Origin: Oceanitalea stevensii
Lineage (GTDB): Bacteria; Actinomycetota; Actinomycetes; Actinomycetales; Actinomycetaceae
Direction of reading: 5' to 3'
Assembly (NCBI RefSeq): GCF_014837105.1
Contig: NZ_JACSPO010000001.1
Location: forward strand, 270,334-334,333
Length of the DNA: 64,000 bases
How positions within the stretch are numbered: position 1 is the first letter of the stretch; the number at the start of each line of letters is the position of its first letter. A program made the position numbers and the translations under genes. The notes beneath the pieces are model-generated. The model did no database searches. It was not told the DNA's origin and worked only from the letters and a program-made list of their open reading frames with translations. Positions 40,341 through 51,387 of this stretch are shown piece by piece.

Positions 40341-42593
40341 CTACTCGACTGCCAGGACAGCCTCGGCCGGCCGGCCACGTGTCGCACGCCAGGCCGGCAG
40401 GAGCATGGCGGCAAGGGTGAGGAGCACAGTGAGGGTGACCGTCACGACGTAGATCCACGGAGATCCAGCAGGGATCACGGAGCCGAGGCGCTCCTCGCTG
40501 ACGGGCACGACGATCGCGGCGGCGGCCGCGGTGCCGAGTGCCACGCCGCTGAGGGCGACGATCGCGCCCTCCAGGCCGACCATCCTCATGACCTGGGCGC
40601 GGGTCGACCCCGCGAGCCGCTGCAGACCGAACTCGCGACGTCGGGCGCTCACGCTCGACGCGAGGGTGTTGACGACCGTGATGGCCGCGTACCCGCCGAC
40701 CATGAGCACCATGATGTAGATCGCGACGTTGGCGGTCCTCTTCTGCTCGTCGTACTCCGCGAGGAGGACGTCCCGGCCCGACACAGTGAGGCCGCCCTCG
40801 TCCGCCGCCCACTCGGTGAGGAGCGCCTCGAGCTGGGCGGGGCTGGTCCCGGCGTCCGCGGTGACGAGGATGCGCGTGGGCACCCCCTCGGTCGTGTGCT
40901 CGGCCAGGACGTCGGCGGGCAGCAGGAGGGTGTCGTAGTCGTCCGGCGCCGAGAACAGCGCGACCACCTCGACGTCGGTGGCGGTGTTGTCACCCATGCG
41001 CAGGGTGATGGTGTCGTCGACCCCGACCCCCAGCGTGGCGGCGTGCTCGTCCCCGATCGCGATCGTGTCGCCCTCGAGCGCGGCGAGGCTGCCCTCGGTG
41101 ACCTCGACGGGCGTCGTCGCCGCGGCGCCCTCGGCACTCACACCCTGGAGGGTCCAGCCCTCGTTCATCGGTGAGCTGTCCTCAGGACTCTCGATGAACC
41201 CGAGACTGTCGACGTACTCCGAGGCACCGGCAGCTCCGGGCAGGTCACCGATCCGCCCCGCGACGCCGGGGTCGACGCCGTCCTCGGCGCTCACCACGGC
41301 GTCCGCGACGAGGTTGTCGGCGAACGCCTGCCGGTCGGCGTGGTCGCTGGTCGACTGGAGGTACAGCAGACCGGTCGACACCGTGGTCAGCAGGATGACC
41401 GGGGCCATGACGGCCGCCATCCGACCGCTGCGTCCGCGGGCGTTGAGCACGGCGAGCTCGCCCGTCACACCACCCAGCGCACGGACGGGCCACTGGACCA
41501 CGAAGGTCGTCACCTTGGTGAGCACGGGCGCGAGGAGCGCGGCGCCGATCGCCAGCAGGATCACCGCCGGCGCGCCGGTCGCCGGCATGAGCGGCCCGCT
41601 CATCGCGGTGACGGTCACCGTGGTCAGCACGAGGCCCGCCGCGAGGACGACCACCGCCAGCAGCAGCCGGCCGCCGGCCATCACCCTGCCGTTGACGGCG
41701 ACCTCCGCGAGGGCCTGCGTCGGCCTGATGCGTGCCGCCCGCCGTCCGGCACTCGTGGCCCCGGCCAGGGCGGCGAGGATCGCGACCGCCGTCGCCGCCA
41801 CGGTCGGGACCCAGCCCTGCTGGAAGACGACGTGGTCGGACGCGATCCCGCGGGCCGCCAGCTGGTCGAAGACGAAGCCACCGAGGAGCTGTCCCGGGAC
41901 GTAGGCGGCGGCGGTGGCGACCAGGGACAGCACGAGGGTCTCGCGGACGATCAAGCGGCGCAGCTGGCGCGGGGTGGCGCCGACGGCGCGCAGCAGGGCC
42001 AGGTCACGCTGGCGCTGGGTGATCGACAGCGCGAGCATCGACGCCACCCCGAAGATCGACACGAGCAGGGCGAAGGCGGTGAGGACCCCCGCGAGGGCCA
42101 TGACGGTGGTCCCGCTCGCCGCCGCGTCCCGGAGCTCGGCCCGCCCGCGCTCGTCGCCCACGAGAGTGACCGTCCGCGCGTCCAGCACGGAGTCGATCCG
42201 GTCCCGCAGCTCCTCGACGTCGGTCCCCGGATCGGCGGTCACGCCGATCGCGTCGACCGTCCCCGCCGGGGGATCGCCCTCGAAGACGTGGCTCTCCGTC
42301 GCACGCACTCCCGGCAGTGCCGAGATCGCCGCCTCGAGCCCGGCGTCGACACGGACCCGTTCGGGCAGGGTCGGCGGCTCGTCGGGGTCGCCGCCGGAGT
42401 CGTGGTAGGCCTGGTCGCCGGCGACGACGACGTCGGCCGAGCTCAGCTGCTGCGGCGGCACCGCCGTGCGGATCCCCGTCTCGATGAGCCCGCCGCAGGC
42501 CATGACGATGGCCGCGGCGAAGAACATGGCCACGAAGGCCGCGACGAACAGGCCGGCGCGGAACCGCAGGGTGCGGAGGACGAGCGTGAGCAT
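40341..42593 (-). CDS. ABC transporter permease, MacB/FtsX type (dual)
   Basis: A 750-residue permease with two FtsX cores. Helix 1 is at about 12-34, then a large outer domain, then three helices with ITQRQRDLALLRAVGATPRQLRR near residue 195 (read in part), the loop typical of MacB/LolE. The second half repeats the plan, with SARRREFGLQRLAGSTRAQVMRM near residue 655. These transporters export peptides or lipoproteins, or act in antibiotic resistance. Start ATG 42593 overlaps the ATPase stop by one base. The operon is divergent from a two-component pair that probably controls it. Confidence 0.9.
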   Translation of the reverse strand: MLTLVLRTLRFRAGLFVAAFVAMFFAAAIVMACGGLIETGIRTAVPPQQLSSADVVVAGDQAYHDSGGDPDEPPTLPERVRVDAGLEAAISALPGVRATESHVFEGDPPAGTVDAIGVTADPGTDVEELRDRIDSVLDARTVTLVGDERGRAELRDAAASGTTVMALAGVLTAFALLVSIFGVASMLALSITQRQRDLALLRAVGATPRQLRRLIVRETLVLSLVATAAAYVPGQLLGGFVFDQLAARGIASDHVVFQQGWVPTVAATAVAILAALAGATSAGRRAARIRPTQALAEVAVNGRVMAGGRLLLAVVVLAAGLVLTTVTVTAMSGPLMPATGAPAVILLAIGAALLAPVLTKVTTFVVQWPVRALGGVTGELAVLNARGRSGRMAAVMAPVILLTTVSTGLLYLQSTSDHADRQAFADNLVADAVVSAEDGVDPGVAGRIGDLPGAAGASEYVDSLGFIESPEDSSPMNEGWTLQGVSAEGAAATTPVEVTEGSLAALEGDTIAIGDEHAATLGVGVDDTITLRMGDNTATDVEVVALFSAPDDYDTLLLPADVLAEHTTEGVPTRILVTADAGTSPAQLEALLTEWAADEGGLTVSGRDVLLAEYDEQKRTANVAIYIMVLMVGGYAAITVVNTLASSVSARRREFGLQRLAGSTRAQVMRMVGLEGAIVALSGVALGTAAAAAIVVPVSEERLGSVIPAGSPWIYVVTVTLTVLLTLAAMLLPAWRATRGRPAEAVLAVE

Positions 42594-43372
42594 CAGCGCT
42601 GCCCCTCTCGGTTCGTCCCGGCGCGCGAGAGCGGCCGCTCGTCGGTGAAGGCTCCGAGACGGGTCATCCGCTCGGCGACCGACTCGGCCGTCGGCGCGCG
42701 CAGCTCGCCGGCCAGCCTGCCGTCCGCGAGGAACAGGACCCGGTCGGCGTACGAGGCCGCGACGGGGTCGTGCGTGACCATGACGATCGTCTGGCCCGCG
42801 TCCTGGGCGGACCGCTGGAGCAACGCGAGGATGTCCCGTGCGGTCCTCGTGTCCAGTGCACCGGTCGGCTCGTCGGCGAAGATGACGGCGGGGTCGGTGA
42901 TCAGCGCCCGCGCGATGGCGACGCGTTGCTGCTGGCCGCCGGAGAGCTCCGAGGGGCGGTGGTGGCCCCGCGTGCCCAGGCCGACCTGGTCCAGCGCCGC
43001 CGACACCCGGCCCGCCGCCGGCCGGCGGCCGGCGAGCCGCAGGGGGAGCGTGACGTTCTGCCGCACGGTGAGGACGGGCAGGAGGTTGAAGGACTGGAAG
43101 ACGAAACCGATCCGCTCGCGGCGCAGCGCCGTCAGCTCGGTCTCGTCCATCTCGCTGAGCTCGTGGTCCTCGAGGAGGACCGAGCCCGACGTCGGCTGGT
43201 CGAGCCCGGCAGCACACTGCAGCAGCGTGCTCTTGCCCGAGCCCGACGGGCCCATGATCGCGGTGAACGTCCCTCGGCCGAACCGAGTCGTGACGCCGTC
43301 GAGGGCCACCACCTCGTTGTCACGCCTGCCGTAGACCTTGCGGACGGCCGTCAGCCGTACCGCGTCGGTCAT
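42593..43372 (-). CDS. ABC transporter ATP-binding protein, MacB/LolD type
   Basis: A 259-residue ATPase. Walker A GPSGSGKST near residue 42, Q-loop FVFQSFNLLP, signature ELSGGQQQRVAIARAL near residue 145, Walker B AVIFADEPTGALD and H-loop VMVTHDP are intact. The sequence follows the LolD/MacB/BceA branch, whose partners are FtsX-type permeases such as the one encoded next. ATG 43372 with GGAG a few bases upstream. First gene of the divergent operon controlled from the 43373-43643 region. Confidence 0.92.
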   Translation of the reverse strand: MTDAVRLTAVRKVYGRRDNEVVALDGVTTRFGRGTFTAIMGPSGSGKSTLLQCAAGLDQPTSGSVLLEDHELSEMDETELTALRRERIGFVFQSFNLLPVLTVRQNVTLPLRLAGRRPAAGRVSAALDQVGLGTRGHHRPSELSGGQQQRVAIARALITDPAVIFADEPTGALDTRTARDILALLQRSAQDAGQTIVMVTHDPVAASYADRVLFLADGRLAGELRAPTAESVAERMTRLGAFTDERPLSRAGTNREGQR

Positions 43373-43492
43373 TACTCCGGTGTTCTGCAACGTCTCGTCC
43401 TGCCACTCCGTCGTCCGGCCCGGTGCCGAACGATCCAGTGACAGCCTGTCGACGGCCGACGGGCCACACATCGTCCGTGGACACCGTTCGGC

Positions 43493-43543
43493 CCTGGTGC
43501 GGGCGGACCAGTGACCACGGCGACCTGGTGCGAACGCACCAGG
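43493..43543. promoter_or_regulatory. Paired palindromic operator between transporter and two-component operons
   Basis: CCTGGTGCGAACGCACCAGG at 43524-43543 is a perfect 9-2-9 palindrome. A second copy at 43493-43512 (CCTGGTGCGGGCGGACCAGT) begins 31 bases to the left, the left arm identical and the right arm with two changes. A looser relative (GGTGCCGAACGATCCAG) lies near 43421-43438. The place and form suit dimers of the NarL-type regulator encoded at 44864. Confidence 0.62.
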
Positions 43544-43643
43544 CCCGACTCCGGTCGCGGCCCGGTGCGGTCCCGTACGGTGAGGACGTGGTTGCGTGGG
43601 TGGACGTCGACGACGAGGCGCTGGCACACGCGCCGGGGGTGCT

Positions 43644-44867
43644 GTGACCGACGGCGGTGGTGCTGCGCCGCCGCACGCCGGAGCGTGGTGGCGGGAGGGG
43701 GCGGTCGTCGCGGTGGCCTTCGGGCTCTGCCTGCTCGGCGGGGTGCTGCAGGTCGACGACACGGCGGCACCCCCACCGCTCGCGGCGTACGTCATCGCGG
43801 CGGTGTCGTCGGCGGCGCTGCTCGCGCGTCACCGTGCGCCGGTCGTCACCATGGTCCTCACCACGGTGTGCGGGATGCTCGCTGCGCCGGCGGGCCTGCT
43901 GCTGACGCCGCTCGTCGTGGCGCCTGCCGTCGTCGCCGCCCACACGCTCGGCTCGCGGACCGAGGCGCGTGCGCTTGTCGTGCTCCCCGCAGCGTCACTC
44001 CTCGTCGTGCTCGCGCCCTTCACGGAGAGCCAGTTCTCGTGGGAGGACGCCAGCAGGCTGGTGACGGTGGCTGCCGCACCGCTGGTCGCGGTGGTCCTCG
44101 GCCGCTCGGCGCGCCACAGGCGGGCGTACCTGGCGTTCGTCGAGGAGCGGGCACTGCGGGCCGAGGAGGCCCGTGACAGCGAGGCGCGTACGAGGGTGGC
44201 GGAGGAACGGGTCCGCATCGCCCGGGAGCTGCACGACCTCGTGGCCCACCAGATCACCTTGGCCAACGCCCAGGCGAGTGTTGCCGCGCGACTCCTCGAC
44301 ACGCGGCCGGGCCAGGCCCGCGAGAGCCTGGAGGAGCTCGTGGGGACGACCCGTCAGGCCCTCGACCACCTGCGGGCCACGGTGGGCCTCCTGCGCGACC
44401 GCGACGAGACCCCGGCACCCACCGAACCGGCCCCCGGACTGCGCGGGCTGGAGGTGCTGGTGGAGTCCTTCCGCCGCGCGGGGCTGGAGGTCTCGGTGCA
44501 GCACACGGGCAGTGCCCGGCCGCTGCCTCCCGCCGTCGACCTCACCGCCTACCGCATCGTCCAGGAGGCGCTGACGAACGTCACCAAGCACTCCGCCGCC
44601 CACAGCGCCCGGGTACGGCTGACCTGGCACCACGACCGGCTGGAGGTCACGGTCACGGACGACGGCCCCGAGGCCCGCACGCCCGTGGACCGTTCTCCCG
44701 GCTACGGGCTCGTGGGACTGCGCGAGCGCGCCGTCTCGGTGGACGGGCGGCTCACCGTGGGTCCGCGGCCAGGAGGAGGCTTCCTCGTCACCGCCCACCT
44801 GCCGCTCACGGCCACCGGGTCACTGGTGGGTGGTCCCACCGAGAACGCGAGGAGGGAGAGTCGATGA
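43644..44867 (+). CDS. Sensor histidine kinase, NarL/DesK class (HisKA_3)
   Basis: A 407-residue kinase. The N-terminal 150 residues hold four to five membrane helices without a large sensor domain. The phosphorylated His is in RIARELHDLVAHQITLA near residue 195. The ATP-binding domain has YRIVQEALTNVTKHSAA (N box), VTVTDDGPE and GYGLVGLRERA (G box). Intramembrane-sensing kinases of this layout commonly detect cell-envelope stress or antibiotics and pair with ABC transporters. GTG 43644 is chosen; upstream codons lack a better site. Its stop overlaps the regulator start. Confidence 0.9.
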   Translation: MTDGGGAAPPHAGAWWREGAVVAVAFGLCLLGGVLQVDDTAAPPPLAAYVIAAVSSAALLARHRAPVVTMVLTTVCGMLAAPAGLLLTPLVVAPAVVAAHTLGSRTEARALVVLPAASLLVVLAPFTESQFSWEDASRLVTVAAAPLVAVVLGRSARHRRAYLAFVEERALRAEEARDSEARTRVAEERVRIARELHDLVAHQITLANAQASVAARLLDTRPGQARESLEELVGTTRQALDHLRATVGLLRDRDETPAPTEPAPGLRGLEVLVESFRRAGLEVSVQHTGSARPLPPAVDLTAYRIVQEALTNVTKHSAAHSARVRLTWHHDRLEVTVTDDGPEARTPVDRSPGYGLVGLRERAVSVDGRLTVGPRPGGGFLVTAHLPLTATGSLVGGPTENARRESR

Positions 44868-45604
44868 CCGACGGATCCGCTCAGGACGCCGGGGCGACCG
44901 GCCCCGCGCCGGGAGCCGGGGTGCGGGTGATCCTCGCCGACGACCAGGCACTGCTGCGTGGCGCCTTCCGCACCCTGCTCGACAGCGCCGATGACATCAC
45001 CGTCGTCGGCGAGGCGGGAGACGGCAGGGAGGCGGTGGCCCTCGCCCGCCGGCTGCGGCCTGACGTGGTGCTCATGGACATCCAGATGCCGGTCATGGAC
45101 GGTCTGGCCGCCACGGCGGAGATCTGCGCGGAGCCCGGGCTGCGTGCCACCCGCGTCCTCATCCTCACCACCTACGAGACCGACGAGTACGTGGCGCAGG
45201 GGCTGCGTGCCGGGGCGAGCGGCTTCATCGGCAAGGGGATCGACACCGACGGGCTGCTGGACGCGGTGCGGACCATCGCCGACGGCGAGACGCTGCTCTC
45301 GCCCGCCGCGACCCGCTCGCTCGTCGCCCGCTTCCTCGCCACGCCCGCGGAGGGACCACCGCGCGAGCCCGGGCGGCTCGAGGCGCTCACCCCGCGCGAG
45401 CGCGAGATGGTCGCGCTCGTGGCGACCGGGCTGTCCAACGTGGAGATCGCTGACCGCATGTACCTCAGTCCCTTCACGGTCCGTGCCCACGTGCAGCGCG
45501 CCATGACGAAGCTGGACGCACGCGACCGCGCGCAGCTCGTCGTCATCGCCTACCAGACCGGTCTGGCCCGCGCCGACCACGGCGACGACGGCGGTCCGAC
45601 CTGA
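44864..45604 (+). CDS. Response regulator, NarL/LuxR family
   Basis: A 246-residue regulator. A 20-residue polar leader precedes the receiver domain, with phospho-acceptor Asp in VVLMDIQMPVMDG near residue 68, Thr in LILTTYET and the Lys in FIGKG. The C-terminal GerE/LuxR helix-turn-helix is LTPREREMVALVATGLSNVEIA near residue 175 (read in part). It is coupled to the kinase by an ATGA overlap. It probably binds the palindromes at 43493-43543 and controls the divergent MacB-type transporter and its own operon. Confidence 0.92.
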   Translation: MTDGSAQDAGATGPAPGAGVRVILADDQALLRGAFRTLLDSADDITVVGEAGDGREAVALARRLRPDVVLMDIQMPVMDGLAATAEICAEPGLRATRVLILTTYETDEYVAQGLRAGASGFIGKGIDTDGLLDAVRTIADGETLLSPAATRSLVARFLATPAEGPPREPGRLEALTPREREMVALVATGLSNVEIADRMYLSPFTVRAHVQRAMTKLDARDRAQLVVIAYQTGLARADHGDDGGPT

Positions 45605-45705
45605 CGCGTGCTCCACCTCCCCGGACCGTGCCTGTTCACGTCGGCCGGGCGCCTCACGAGATCGTTACCTGTCTGTGATGAAGTCGAGGGCCTGGGAGGA
45701 GCAGA

Positions 45706-45721
45706 TGTAACACGGGTCACC
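45706..45721. promoter_or_regulatory. Possible CRP/GlxR-like site ahead of the secreted protease
   Basis: TGTAACACGGGTCACC matches the TGTGA-N6-TCACA consensus at eight of ten defined bases and lies 60 bases upstream of the protease start. A single degenerate match; weak evidence. Confidence 0.25.
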
Positions 45722-45780
45722 TACGGTGCTTGGCAGGGCATCACACCGGTGCCCGTGCTCGAGATCTGAGGGGGATCCCC

Positions 45781-49296
<3,516 letters not shown>

Positions 49297-49325
49297 GAAC
49301 CAGAGCTCGTCGGCTGAGCCGGCCG

Positions 49326-49355
49326 GGGCCCCGTACCGCTCGCGGTGCGGGGCCC
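49326..49355. terminator. Hairpin terminator after the protease
   Basis: GGGCCCCGTACCG, loop CTCG, CGGTGCGGGGCCC: 13-base stem with one wobble, 30 bases after the protease stop at 49296. Confidence 0.72.
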
Positions 49356-49532
49356 TGGCGCGTCTGAAGATGCCTTCCCTGTTCGTCAAACGTCGCCGAG
49401 AAACGCCACTAGCGTGAGGGTGCTGGGGGCGCCCGTCGTGGTGCCGCAGGGGGACGACGAGGCGCTGCACCAGCCAGGACGCCGCAGGCACAGGCGCAAC
49501 GCACCGCGCCGCGGCAGCACACGGAGTCCTCC

Positions 49533-50429
49533 ATGTCCGAGCACGAACCCCCGCGCTACGCGCCTTCCTGGAACGACGACCCGCCGGCCGGCACGGCCAC
49601 CGGTGTGGGCGGCGCACCGGAACAGCCGCGCTCCTGGTACCGCAAGAAGCGCTATCTCATCCCGGCCGGCCTCGTGGCGCTGTTCCTCGCCATCGGTGCC
49701 GTCACCGGTGGGGATGACCCCGCCCCGCCGACGGCCGCGGAGACGACCGAGGCGGTCGAGACGGTGAGCGCCGAGGACGCCGCTGCCGCCGAGGCGGCCG
49801 CTGCCGAGGAGCGCAAGGCCGAGGAGAGCGCGGCGGCGGAGGCCGACAAGGCCGAAGGGCTGGCGGCCGAGGAGGCTGAGCAGGAGGCGGCCGAGGAGGC
49901 GGAGCGCCTCGAGGCGGAGCAGGTCGCGGCCGAGGAGGCCGAGCGCCTCGCCGCCGAGGAGGCCGAGCGGATCGCTGCCGAGGAGGCAGCGGCGGCGGGG
50001 ACGGTGTCGCAGCAGAACGCGCAGCGCTCCGCGGAGAGCTACCTCGACTACTCGGCCTTCTCGCGCTCCGGACTCATCGACCAGCTGGAGTTCGAGGGCT
50101 TCTCGACCGAGGACGCGACCTGGGCCGTCGAGAACGTCACGGTCAGCTGGAAGGAGCAGGCTCAGCGGTCCGCCGAGGGCTACCTCGACTACTCGGCCTT
50201 CTCGCGGACGGGACTCATCGGCCAGCTGGAGTTCGAGGGCTTCTCGACCGAGCACGCGACCTGGGCCGTCGACAACGTCACGGTCGACTGGAACGAGCAG
50301 GCGGCCAAGTCAGCGGAGAACTACCTCGAGTACTCGGCCTTCTCCCGCGCCGGCCTCGTCGACCAGCTGATCTTCGAGGGCTTCACCAGCGAGCAGGCGC
50401 AGTACGGGGTGAGCCGGACGGGGCTGTAG
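49533..50429 (+). CDS. Membrane-anchored protein with coiled coil and three Ltp repeats
   Basis: A 298-residue protein. The N-terminal 40 residues are polar; one helix at about 44-61 (LIPAGLVALFLAIGAV) anchors it. Residues about 75-155 are an Ala/Glu coiled coil (EEAERLEAEQVAAEEAERLA). The end holds three copies of about 45 residues, each starting A-(Q/K)-(R/K)-SAE-x-YL-(D/E)-YSAFSR-(S/T/A)-GL and continuing FEGF(S/T). This is the Ltp (host cell surface-exposed lipoprotein) domain, known from the phage TP-J34 superinfection-exclusion lipoprotein but also widespread in chromosomes. Likely outside the membrane; function open. Confidence 0.83.
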   Translation: MSEHEPPRYAPSWNDDPPAGTATGVGGAPEQPRSWYRKKRYLIPAGLVALFLAIGAVTGGDDPAPPTAAETTEAVETVSAEDAAAAEAAAAEERKAEESAAAEADKAEGLAAEEAEQEAAEEAERLEAEQVAAEEAERLAAEEAERIAAEEAAAAGTVSQQNAQRSAESYLDYSAFSRSGLIDQLEFEGFSTEDATWAVENVTVSWKEQAQRSAEGYLDYSAFSRTGLIGQLEFEGFSTEHATWAVDNVTVDWNEQAAKSAENYLEYSAFSRAGLVDQLIFEGFTSEQAQYGVSRTGL

Positions 50430-50486
50430 ACCGCACCCCGGGCAACGGCGCTTGCGAGGGCGCGAGCGGAGGCGTGTCATGGAGAC

Positions 50487-51017
50487 ATGGCCATCATCCC
50501 GCCGTTCTCCGCCTCGCGCCCCGGCATCACCGTCGACGCGTCCGCCTGCGACCTGGACGACCTCGCGCCCTGCGGTGGCGTGGACGTCAAGGTGGCCGGT
50601 GACCTGCGCTGGGGCGAGCTCGTCGAGCGTGCGGTGACCTCCGGGTGGCCCGGTGTCGAGCGTCTCGACGGTCTGCCCGGCTCGGTCGCCGAGGTGGTGC
50701 GCGACAACCCGGAGGCGGACGGCCAGACACCGGCGCAGACCATCGCCTCGGTCCGTGCGTGGGACCGTACCGAGGACCGGGCACGGAGCTTCGCCTACGC
50801 CGAGTGCGACTTCACGCCCGGCAGCTCCCGCTTCCAGGAGCAGCTGCCCGACGGCGGGGACCGTTACGAGATCCGCGAGGTCTCCTTCCTCTTCGAGACG
50901 GGCACCAAGACCACTCCGATCCGCGACCCGGAGCTCGCCGCCGCACTCGGTATCGAGCCGGGGGAGCGGGTCCCGCTCGCCGAGTACGCCGCCCGCCGCG
51001 GCGGGGCGACGAGGTAG
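50487..51017 (+). CDS. Truncated MurB-like protein
   Basis: A 176-residue protein that lines up with the middle of UDP-N-acetylenolpyruvoylglucosamine reductase (MurB): VDVKVAGDLRWGELVERAV, then GWPGVERLDGLPGSVAEVV, QTPAQTIASVRAWDR, RSFAYAECDFTPGSSRFQ, YEIREVSFLFETG and LGIEPGERVPLAE. The first third of the FAD domain and the C-terminal substrate domain are absent against about 350 residues in full MurB, and the Asn-x-GAYGQE-type segment is degraded to DNPEADGQT. The frame is intact with GGAG just upstream. Either a decaying paralog or a repurposed small protein. Confidence 0.72.
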   Translation: MAIIPPFSASRPGITVDASACDLDDLAPCGGVDVKVAGDLRWGELVERAVTSGWPGVERLDGLPGSVAEVVRDNPEADGQTPAQTIASVRAWDRTEDRARSFAYAECDFTPGSSRFQEQLPDGGDRYEIREVSFLFETGTKTTPIRDPELAAALGIEPGERVPLAEYAARRGGATR

Positions 51018-51019
51018 CG

Positions 51020-51328
51020 GTGGGCCGGGGACCAGGACGCCCGACGTCAGCGTCCGTCGTCGCCACCGACGAGACGACCGACCTCGACGGCGCGCGCTCA
51101 CCCGCCGGCGAGGTCCACGCCTGGGTGCCGGGCACGAACCAGACCGTGTGCGGGCTCGCCCTGAGCCGTGAGCGGCTCCTGCGCTTCTCCCACGTCCCGT
51201 GGGCGGAGGTCCAGCCCGCCACGGGAACGCACGCCGACGCCGTCACCTCTCTGTGCCCGCGGTGCGCGGCCGGGATGGGCGCGCGGCGGGGCGAGAAGCG
51301 GTGGAAGCGGGTCGATCCGCGCCCGTGA
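51020..51328 (+). CDS. Small conserved CxxC protein
   Basis: A 102-residue soluble protein. The core HAWVPGTNQTVCGLAL, then FSHVPWAEV, and LCPRCAAGM at the end, gives one Cys plus a CPxC pair and two His that could form a zinc site. Similar short proteins with a HAW-x-PG and terminal CPxC pattern occur in actinobacteria without known function. GTG 51020 begins two bases after the MurB-like stop; co-transcription is probable. Confidence 0.65.
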   Translation: MGRGPGRPTSASVVATDETTDLDGARSPAGEVHAWVPGTNQTVCGLALSRERLLRFSHVPWAEVQPATGTHADAVTSLCPRCAAGMGARRGEKRWKRVDPRP

Positions 51329-51387
51329 GCAGTCCCGCCCGCGGGCGCGGCGCCGTCAGTCGATGCACGGACCGTCGGTGGCGGTGT

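Noticed and set aside
50487..51017. Functional murB
   Set aside because: Half the length is missing and the signature segment is altered, so the essential enzyme must be elsewhere.
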